Below are positions 36,401 through 45,569 of a stretch of DNA of 64,000 nt, in pieces. The stretch lies in the NCBI GenBank assembly GCA_033439765.1, contig JAULSN010000012.1, positions 372,001 through 436,000 of the forward strand, written 5' to 3'. Under the pieces are notes generated by a model. The model was not told where the DNA came from. It saw only the letters and a list, made by a program, of their open reading frames with translations, and ran no database searches. Position numbers and translations under genes: made by a program. Source of the stretch: Lasiosphaeria ovina. Its lineage: Eukaryota; Ascomycota; Sordariomycetes; Sordariales; Lasiosphaeriaceae. The stretch's first letter is position 1, and each line of letters begins with the position of its first letter.

Positions 36401-39400
36401 AATCAGTACTTCCACGCCGTAAGAGAAGCAAAACAAAACCACTGGCAGGAATTCCTAGCAAAGGCTGAAGGAAAGGAGGCATTCAGAGCCCTAGACTATA
36501 CGAAGGCCAAATTCAACGCCAAAATACCAGTAATACGGTATACGGAAGAGGGCAAGGAAAAAGAAGCCATTACCTTTGACGAAAAGTGTAAAGCCTTCCT
36601 AACTACCCTATTTCCGGAACCTATAACTAGAACTAGGCTAGAAGACCCCCAACTAGAACCGAGAACGAGAAGAAAGTGGGAATGGCCGGAGCTAAAGCCT
36701 ATTGAAGTAGAAAGAGCCATATTTACTTCAAACCCAAATAAGGCGCCCGGCCCAGATAGATTGAGCTTCACGGTACTACAAAAGGCCTATACTATAGTAC
36801 CGGACCTCTTCTATAAGGCCTATAAAGGACTGTTTGATAGAGGTATACACCCGAATAGCTGGAAAGAAAGTATCGGTATAATACTACCTAAACCAAATAA
36901 GGTAGATTATACTATACCCAAGGCATATAGGGTTCTAGCCTTACTCAACTGCCTGAGTAAAGTACTAGAGAAAATCTACGCTACTAGACTTGGCTACCTG
37001 GCAAATAGTAGGCCGGATCTACTACACCAAACACAACTAGGAGGCCGGAAACAAAGGTCAGCAGTTGATACGGCTTTACTTCTACAACACTGCGTCCAAC
37101 AGCAAAGAAAAGGCTATATTACGTCTACAGTTTTCCTCGATATCAAGGGCGCGTTCGACCACGTATCAAAAGATAGACTACTAGATGTACTACATATACT
37201 AGACCTACCTAAGACCCTCATTAGCTGGGTAGAGTCGTTTTGTAGCCACAGGAAGATTCAACTAGCGTTTGAAGGCCAGGCCCAGCCGGTAAGACCAGTC
37301 AATACCGGTATACCACAAGGATCACCTATTTCGCCTATATTATTCCTACTCTACGCAGGGAATATAGTAGCCGAAAGGGGTCTCCAACTGTCCTATATTT
37401 TTTTTATTTTTTTCTCTCATTACGCGTATGCAGCCCGTAGGGCTATGACGCGGCCTATTTAAGCTATAGACGGCTATCTAGAAAGTTATAAGGAAAGACT
37501 AATCTAATAGGGCATACTAGAGGTAGAAAATCCTAGCCAAAGTCCTATACAAAGTAAGGTTCTTATTCCGTGTACGTTTTTCAAGTCAAAGCGGGTAAGG
37601 TATCATGTACCTAGGGGGTAGACAAAGGAAAATAAAGGAAAATAAAGGAAAAATGAAATATAGACATAGGAAAAAGGTTCAAAGATCGTTTGTAGCCGGG
37701 TTTTCCTCGCTCCATCTCGCTGTACAGATTCCTGTACTACTCAGGTAGCCCCCTAAGGCCTGTCTTCCCTTCGTAGTATAATACAGGGTCTGTAAAGTGG
37801 GTGGGAGGCCCTGTAAGGCCTTCTTCAGTGCTTTCCTCTCTTCCTTATACCGCTTGCAGTATAGTAGGAGGTGTGTGGGTGTCTCTTTTTGTATGCAGTC
37901 TGCTCCCCTGCAGTCACTTGATTCGATTTTTCCAATCTTCGCTAGGTAGGTAGCTAGATATCCTATCCCGGTCTTCAGCTGGGTATAGGCTGATTGGTTC
38001 GGCCTTGGTAGGTTCGGTATAGATGGTTTTGCACTGTAGGTTATCAGGCCCTGTGCAACCCTTCTATAGTGAGTGCCTAAGCCTTTTGGTCGTAGACCTA
38101 TAGCCTCCCTCTCTTCTTCGGCTCTCCAGTCGGCTTTCCATGCCTCCTTTATAGCCTTTTTTGCTTGCCTTCGTAGGTGGGCCATAGATACGTAATAGCT
38201 TGTTTCTCTACTACTTTCTAGGCCTCTTTTAGCTAGGGTATCGGCAATTTCGTTGCCTTCGATGCCTACGTGGCTAGGGCACCAGTGTATTTGAACTTGG
38301 TGACCTTTCTTCCAGAGTAGGTTAATAAGGCTATTAGCTTCCTGTGCGTGGTAGCTATAGCCCTGTAGCCTATATATTGCAGCCTGGCTGTCGACGAAGA
38401 TATAAAAGGTTACTTTCTTTTGCCTCTGCCTCTGCCTCTGTATTTTCTGAGACAGTTCTAGGGCCAGTTCTAGGGCCCGTACTATAGCTATAACTTCGGC
38501 ATCGGCTACTTCTATGGCAGGGCCTAGATTCCAGTATCCTATTTTTATAGGGGCCAAATTTGCACTTAGCCTACATACTGCAGCCGAATTCGTAGGCCTA
38601 CCCTGTATTGTGCCCTGTGAACCATCTGTATAGAAGGCTACTTTAGAAGCGTTCGAGGCCGGTGCTAAGTGTGGTTTTATAGCTTTGAATAGCTGAAGGT
38701 GTTCCTTTTTGGCTTCCTTTTTTCCACTACTCGATATATGGATTTGAGCCTTGGTAGGTTCGGCCCATGGTGCTTCCCAATATGCTAGGGGCCTTTCTAT
38801 ATTCCAGCTGTCCTTTACTAGCCTATTCAGCCTATTGATAAGGTTTAGAAGCTGTGTAGAGGGCTGTAAGCTGGGGATTAGGGCTAGGTCGTCCCCGCTA
38901 CCTAGTTCATCCTGTACTTCGTTATATAGGGCTTGTTTTACTGGATGGTCCTTCTGGAATAGTAGTATTCTTAGGCTGTAGCTATTGCAGGCCTTTTCGA
39001 ATCTTACTTCTGGTGGTGGTATTGCTGCCTCTATTTCCAACGCCTTATACGGGGATCCTTTGAAGGCCCCTAGTATTTGCTTAGTAGCTAGGTTTTGAAG
39101 CCGTTGGTATAGTTTGACTAGATGACCTTGGCCTCGGCCTTTGGCCTGGCCTTTCCACCAGAGCTGTATGCCGTAGTCCGCTACCGAGGTTACGCAGGCT
39201 ATATATAGTTGACGTAGGGCCCTCAACGATAGGCCTTTTTGTGTTGAGCCTAGTCGTTGTATACCGTAGTATATAGCCGTAGCCGCGTTTACCTTCTTAG
39301 TAACGTGGTCTTTGAAGTTGAGCTTGTAATCGAAGTGGATCCCCAGCCACTTGACTACTTCCTTAGGCTTGAACTCTAAGCCTCCAATAGTAATAGGGTC

Positions 39401-40721
39401 AACTATTGGCTTCCTTTTTGTATGGAAGTGGATTAATTCGGTCTTTACCGAGTCAAATTCAACGGCCTTCTTTTCCGCTTGGTTGAACAACTGGGCTACT
39501 ATAGCTTCTAGTAGTATACAGTTCCTTCTAGCTGATCTAGATGATACTGAAATACTGAAGTCGTCTATATAGGACAGCTGGAGACCCCTTTCGGCTATTA
39601 TGTTCCCTGCGTAAAGTAGGAATAATATAGGCGAAATAGGTGATCCTTGCGGTATACCGGTATTGACTGGCCTTATTGGCTGGGCCTGGCCTTCAAACGC
39701 TAGTTGAATTTTCCTATGGCTACAAAACGACTCTACCCAGCTGATGAGGGCCTTGGGTAGGTCTAGTATCTGTAGTACGTCTAGTAGCCTATCCTTTGAT
39801 ACGTGGTCGAATGCACCCTTAATATCGAGGAAAACCGTAGACGTAATATAGCCTTTTCTTTGCTGTTGGACGTGGTGTTGTAATAGTAAAGCCGTATCAA
39901 TTGCTGACCTTTGTTTCCGGCCTCCTAGTTGTGTTTGGTGTAGTAGATCCGGCCTACTATTTGCTAGGTAGCCAAGTCTAGTAGCGTAGATTTTCTCTAG
40001 TACTTTACTCAAGCAATTAAGCAAGGCTATAACCCTATATGCCTTAGGTATAGTATAATCTACCTTATTTGGTTTAGGTAGTATTATACCGATACTTTCT
40101 TTCCAGCTATTCGGGTGTATACCTCTATCAAACAGTCCTTTATAGGCTTTGTAGAATAGGCTCGGTACTATAGTATAGGCTTTCTGTAGTACCATAAAGT
40201 TTAATCTATCTGGGCCAGGCGCCTTGTTTGGATTTGAAGTAAATATGGCCTTTTCTACTTCAATAGGCTTTAGTTCAGGCCATTCCCACTTTCTTCCTAT
40301 TTTTGGTTCAGGTTCATGGTCAGGGTCTTCCAGCCTAGTCCTAGTTATAGGTTCCGGAAATAAGGTAGTTAGGAAGGCTTTACACTTTTCGTCAAAGGTA
40401 ATAGCTTCTTTTTCCTTACCCTCTTCCGTATACCGTATTACTGGTATTTTGGCGTTGAACTTGGTTTTGGTGTATTCCAGGGCTTTGAATGCTTCTTTTC
40501 CTTCAGCCTTTGCTAGGAATTCCTGCCAGTGGTTTTGTTTTGCTTCTCTCACAGCGTGGAAGTACTGATTACGGGCCATTTTGAAGGCCTTCTCGGCTTC
40601 TACCGTCAGGGTCTTTTTATATACCCTTTGTGCAGTATGTAGGGTCCTTCTTAGCTCGGTTAGGTCTTCTGACCACCAGGGTTTTGACCTTTCTACCGTT
40701 CTTTTCTTCGGTATAGCTATA

Positions 40722-42618
40722 TTTTTTTTTTTTTTTTTCTCTCATTACGCGTATGCAGCCCGTAGGGCTATGACGCGGCCTATTTAAGCTATAGACGGCT
40801 ATCTAGAAAGTTATAAGGAAAGACTAATCTAATAGGGCATACTAGACGTAGAAAATCCTAGCCAAAGTCCTATACAAAGTAAGGTTCTTATTCCGTGTAC
40901 GTTTTTCAAGTCAAAGCGGGTAAGGTATCATATACCTAAAAGGAGGGTAAAAGAGGAAAGGAGAGGGAGGGTAATCAAGCTAAGCTATCTATTTTGTAGT
41001 AGTTTTAAAACTAACTGCAAGATAGTAGCTAGGGAATCCTCGCGTAGCTGGCGGACTGGTTGGCGGGCTACCTGGCGGGCTGGTTGACCGGCTGGTTGGC
41101 CGGCTGGCTTGCGAATTGGCTGCCTACTAGCAACCTCGGCGTAGGTAGGCCGCTGCCGAGGCGAGGATGCGGCTTGAAAGCGTTGTGGGCCTGGTTTCAG
41201 GCCTGGTTCCGGGCCTGGTTCCGGGCTTGAGGGAGGCCTTTGGGGGCACTTCAAGGCCCAGGCTTGGTGTAGTCCACTACAGTTGATGCAACTAGGCGGC
41301 TTTTTTGTTGCTTTTTCCTGGCACTGCGTTGAGAGGTGACCTGGCTTACTACAGAAGCCACAGATCTGGGGTCCAGTACAAGTGCTAGCGATATGGCCGA
41401 AGCCAAAGCATCGGTAGCACTGTATTACCCCTGATCTGGGTTTTCCAGTAGGTATGGCTGGCTGTATAGCTGGCTGTGTGGCTGGCTGTATGGCTGGCTG
41501 TGTGGCTGGCTGCGTGGCTGGCTGTGTGGCCGGTTGCGTGGCTGGCTGGGTGGCTGGCTGGGTGGCCGGCTGCGTGGCTGGCTGCGTGGCTGGCTGTGTG
41601 GCCGGCTGCGTGGCTGGCTGCGTGGCTGGCTGTGTGGCCGGCTGTGTGGCCGGCTGCGTGGCTGGCTGTGTGGCCGGCTGCGTGGCTGGCTGCGTGGCTG
41701 GCTGTGTGGCCGGCTGTGTGGCCGGCTGCGTGGCTGGCTGCGTGGCTGGCTGCGTGGCTGGCTGCGTGGCTGGCTGCGTGGCTGGCTGCGTGGCTATCTT
41801 TGTGGCTGTGGCTGGCTGTGTGGCGGGCTTGGGAGCCTGCTTTTCGAAGGCTCGTACTCGGAGAGCCTGTACCCCGAGAGCCATATGCTTCATACAGTTG
41901 AAAAGGACCTTTATAGTATCATAGGGATATATATCTTCTTTTCCTTCGTGGTTCCATTCCATGAGCTGGCCAAATGGTAGATATGGCCATATTATAGCCA
42001 TATCTTCCCATAGGTCCTTTGGAATAATATCTTCAATTTTGGTATCTTTTTCGTAGGGGCTTTTTGCCTCGAGGGGGTTCTTCTTCAAGCGGTTCGCTAT
42101 ATAGCTAGCTATATAGGTAGCTGCGTGGGTGGCTGCGTGGTTGGTGGCTGCGTGGTTGGCTGCGTGGTTGGTGGCTGCGTGGTTGGCTCCGGGGTTGGTG
42201 GCTGTTTGGTTGGCTGCGGGGTGGGTGGCTGTAGCTGTGGCCGTGGCTGTGACTGTGGCTTTGGCTGCCGGGTTGGCTTTGTGGGTGGTGGATTTTTGGG
42301 TGGCTTTTTGGGTGGCTTTTTTGGTGGCTTTTGCTTGGCTGATTCTAGCCCATTGGGTTAAGGTGGGGCTTTCGGGAAGGTCGGGAAGTCTCGTGATCTG
42401 CGGTGGGTCCGGCAGGTCGTCTGAAGAATCTTCATCGTCGGTCTTTGGGCCCAATTGCTTTGCTTTTCGACCCTCTATACGCCCGCGCAACTGGCCGCGC
42501 GGTGCAGCCATTGCGTATGCGTTGAGAGCTAGTCGAGGGCAATTGATTGATGTCGCTTTCGTCGATTTTGGTGCTGTTTTGAACCAAATGCGAGTCTTCG
42601 TGTTTCTGTGTTCCGGAT
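40722..42618 (-). mobile_element. element A copy 6, full length with intact ORF
   Basis: Inserted in ORF2 of LINE-B copy 3 with a perfect 12-bp duplication GGTATAGCTATA (40710-40721 and 42619-42630). T-run 40722-40738 is the poly(A); the tail is of the GGAATAAGAACC subtype, the same as its host LINE-B. The canonical A 5' end lies at 42613 (minus), preceded by 5 extra nt (42614-42618). Confidence 0.95.
40985..42511 (-). CDS. ORF1/gag-like zinc-knuckle protein of element A (copy 6), 508 aa
   Basis: Same architecture as the copies at 27573 and 31832, but the ATQP minisatellite is greatly expanded (about 30 units, ~41450-41810), making this the longest version. The ATNPAANHA block is shorter. 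The unique domain reads LWEDMAIIWPYLPFGQLMEW. Zinc knuckles CYRCFGFGHIASTC and CGFCSKPGHLSTQC are intact. The C-terminus has a duplicated GPEPG unit. The ORF end LATILQLVLKLLQNR is identical in all intact copies. Plus-strand ORFs over this region are shadows of the repeat. Confidence 0.85.
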   Translation of the reverse strand: MAAPRGQLRGRIEGRKAKQLGPKTDDEDSSDDLPDPPQITRLPDLPESPTLTQWARISQAKATKKATQKATQKSTTHKANPAAKATVTATATATATHPAANQTATNPGANHAATNHAANHAATNHAATHAATYIASYIANRLKKNPLEAKSPYEKDTKIEDIIPKDLWEDMAIIWPYLPFGQLMEWNHEGKEDIYPYDTIKVLFNCMKHMALGVQALRVRAFEKQAPKPATQPATATKIATQPATQPATQPATQPATQPATQPATQPATQPATQPATQPATQPATQPATQPATQPATQPATQPATQPATQPATQPATQPATQPATQPATQPATQPATQPAIQPATQPAIQPAIPTGKPRSGVIQCYRCFGFGHIASTCTGPQICGFCSKPGHLSTQCQEKATKKPPSCINCSGLHQAWALKCPQRPPSSPEPGPEPGLKPGPQRFQAASSPRQRPTYAEVASRQPIRKPAGQPAGQPARQVARQPVRQLREDSLATILQLVLKLLQNR

Positions 42619-43543
42619 GGTATAGCTATATTAGACGCCGTAGTAATAGCCTTAGTTAGGGTCTGGGCTATGCTATCCCAGTCTTCTAGGCCTATAGCTT
42701 CTTCAATGTCCTCTATAGCTTCTTCCTCTCTAGATTTTAGCTCTTTTTCAAAGACTTCCCAGTCGGCCTTACTGTAGCTATATGCCGGTAGTATAGTATC
42801 CTTCTTTACTATATTTGAATAGCGGGCTTCGAATACTATAGCTTCGTGGTCCGACCCTGTGGCCTCCAGGTAAGCCCAGTTACCCCATTTTGTTCTTTTG
42901 AAGGGGGTTACGAAGGCTAGGTCTATTATAGAGGTTTGTTGGAGGTTTGGTCTATGAAAGGTGCCTCCTTTTTCCTCTATAACTTCTGGATCAACTAGTA
43001 GGCTGGCTTTCTGATTATTCAACCATTCTACTAAGCTGGATGCGTTCGCTACCTTAGTAGGATCCGCTATGCAGTTCCACCAATGGTGGTGAAGGTTGAA
43101 GTCCCCGGCTATTACTACGGGCTTATCCGGTATATAGTACTGTATAGCCCTATTTACCGTTGTACGGCCTAGTGATTCAGCCTGTTTTTGGCCTTCCTTA
43201 TAGGGTAGTCTTTCCTTTTCGTTATAGACGTTGATTATATAGAAGGTTTCTTCGCCAAGGACCTCTATAATTTGCCAATCTAGGTCATTACAGAGGTCGT
43301 ATCGAGGGGTGAATTCAAGGTTATTCTTCCTTATATAAGTAATTACTCTTGGCCTTAGTATACTTATTTTTGGTTGTGGAAGAATTGTATAGAAAGCAGG
43401 GTGGCTAATAGTATAGTAGCTATTTGGCTTCCCTGAGTAGTACGGTTCCTGTAGTAGTATTACGTCTACTTGGTTCTTGAAGGCTAGTTCCAGGGCCGTT
43501 TGGTGGGCCGTACTTTGTCTATTCGTATTGTGTTGTAGGACCT

Positions 43544-45569
43544 TTATTCCCATAGGTTTTTGGTAGGGTCTGTATACTGCGTAGGCTGCGTAGGCTGCGT
43601 AGGCTTCGTAGGCTTCGTAGGCTGTGTTGGCTGCGTAGGCTGGGCCTGGGCTGGCCTTTGGGCCGGCCTCAAGGCTTTTACGGCCTCGCAGTCAGGGCTA
43701 TTCGATTCGTGGTTTTTTTCGCAGTTCTTACACTTCGCTACTATATGCTCGCAGGGCCCTGTATTTTTGCATACAGGGCAGCTATGCCTTTCGGTATCGT
43801 GGCCTTTGGCACATACCCTACATGCTACCGGCTTCTTACAGGTCTCTTGGTTATGCCCGAAGCCTTGGCATCTTCTACACTGCGTTGAGGTAGAATAAGG
43901 CCTGTAATTTACTACTTTTAGGGCGGTCCCGGCCATAGTTAGGCCATCCTTTAGTAGTAGGTTGCTCTGGGCCTTCGTAGCTACTGCGAATACTACGGAG
44001 CCGTAATACTGGCCTTCTTTTGGTTGAACTAGCCATCTTGGCTCGCCTTGGACTTCGAAGCTATTATACTCTTTACATTCGGCCTTGAAGGAACTAAAGC
44101 CCTCTCTAGCTTCGTATATAGGTACTTTATAAGCTACTAGTTTGAGCCAGGTAGCTGGTTCCTCTATACTTCGAATAGGCCAACCGCTAAGGCAGTTTCG
44201 CCACTTTTCTTTTGCTTCTAGCAGCTGCTTTGCTGATTGGTTTACGGTTGTGATGACTATGTTGTTTTTCTGCGATATTTCTACCTTAGCGACTACTATA
44301 GCGTTCAGAGCCTTATTAATTTGGTCTCTTATAGCCTTTGAGTCAATTATAGGTATATTCGAAGATTCTTTATCGAGTAGTACTACTATCTTGTTATCCT
44401 TTCTACTACTTATACTAGTAGTAATCGTAGCACCCTTTTGCGTAGGCTTCGGTAGTTGGTTCGTGGCTACTACCTCGGCGTACGTTTTCTTAGGTACTAT
44501 TTTCCTAGAAGTAGTAGTAGTAGTAATAGTAGTAGTATTAGCCGTAGTAGCTATGGCTTGCTCTAGGCTTTCTACTATACTACTATATCTCGGTAGTAGT
44601 GTGTCGGCTTCTTTTACGAGGTATAACGCTCGTTGTAGTAGTGCTTGGGCCTGGGCTTTTTCTTCTTTAGCCGTAGCTAGCATACTACCTTCCGGGGGTT
44701 TATTATTGTGCTTGGGGGGGGGGCAGGGGTTGCTTCTGCAGGGGAGTAGGGCCAACGGGGCCCTCCACAGGGCCTTCTATAGTAGTAGACTCCCTTGAAG
44801 AGTTGGTAAGTTGAATACCGGGTCGAGGGCCACGGTCTTTCGACTTGGGCCCTACTAGTCCTTCTGGGGGGTCTAAATCCGTAGATTGTAGGCCTGTGGC
44901 CAGATTTTCTAAGCCTATACCTCCGGGGCCAGCACCTCCTTCTATAGTGCCCCCGGAGCTGTATAAGCCGGACTGCCTCTCTTCTTGGGTCGTAATACCG
45001 CTTATAGGGGTGCTACTTTCGTAGCGAGCACTAGTATTACTAGCCTCCGTTAAGGGGATATAGGGCTCCCTAGGCTCCCGGGGGGGCTGTAGGTCTTCTA
45101 TATCTTCCTTAGTTGTAGCCGTAGCCTTAGGCGTAGTCTTAGGCGTAGCCATAGGCGTAGCCATAGGCGTAGCCATCGGCGTAGCCATAGGCGTAGCCAT
45201 AGGCGTAGCCATAGGCGTAGCCATAGGCGTAGCCATCGGCGTAGCCATCGGCGTAGCCACAGGCGTAGCCTTAGGCGTAGCCGTAGGTTTGGTCGTAGCC
45301 GTAGGTTTGGTCGTAGCCGTAGCCGTAGCCGTAGCCATAGGCGTAGCCATAGGCGTAGCCGTAGCCGTAGCCGTAGCTGATGGTTTGGCCGTAGCCGTAG
45401 CCGTAGCTGTAGCCGTAGCCGTAGCCGTAGCCGTAGCCGTAGCCGTAGCCGTAGCCGTATCTATAGCCGTAGCCGTAGCCGTAGCCATATCCTTTGGGTA
45501 TTTGAAGTTACCCATCTCTTGTACATTACGTTTGAAGGTCTTCATAGGCCTCATTTGCGGGGGGGGCAC
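43544..45569 (-). pseudogene. LINE-B copy 3 ORF1, frameshifted in a homopolymer
   Basis: Reads MGNFKYPKDMATATATAIDT (start about 45512, with an upstream in-frame extension to 45569), TATA and MATP repeats, then the same core and three zinc knuckles as copy 2, ending NLWE at 43544. The frame changes at a run of 10 G (44714-44723 region; C on the minus strand), where copy 2 has 9 C (34090-34098). The protein is therefore split into 45569-44703 and 44755-43544. A real mutation, ribosomal slippage or a base-calling error at the homopolymer are all possible. Confidence 0.75.

Larger units (their letters stand above)
37679..43553 (-). pseudogene. LINE-B copy 3 ORF2 (EN-RT-RNase H), intact except for one insertion
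   Basis: Starts MGIKVLQHNTNRQSTAHQTA at 43553 and is open to the insertion point. It then continues from 40709 to the stop at 37679. Without element A copy 6 and one duplication copy, the two parts total 3966 nt, i.e. 1321 codons with frame kept. Domains: endonuclease (~1-240; LLQEPYYSG, GDFNLHHHWWNC, SDHEAIVFE), RT (FLDIKGAFDH at ~601, GIPQGSPISP, SYIDDFSIS at ~692), RNase H (FYTDGSQGT at ~1000, HWCPSHVGIEGNEIADTLAK at ~1118). An RNase H domain after RT fits the Tad1 clade. The only visible lesion is the A insertion, so this LINE was competent until recently (inference). Confidence 0.88.

Noticed and set aside
41454..41812. Regular short repeats resembling a CRISPR array
   Set aside because: The 12-bp unit is coding, contiguous and without spacers, in a eukaryotic retroelement ORF.
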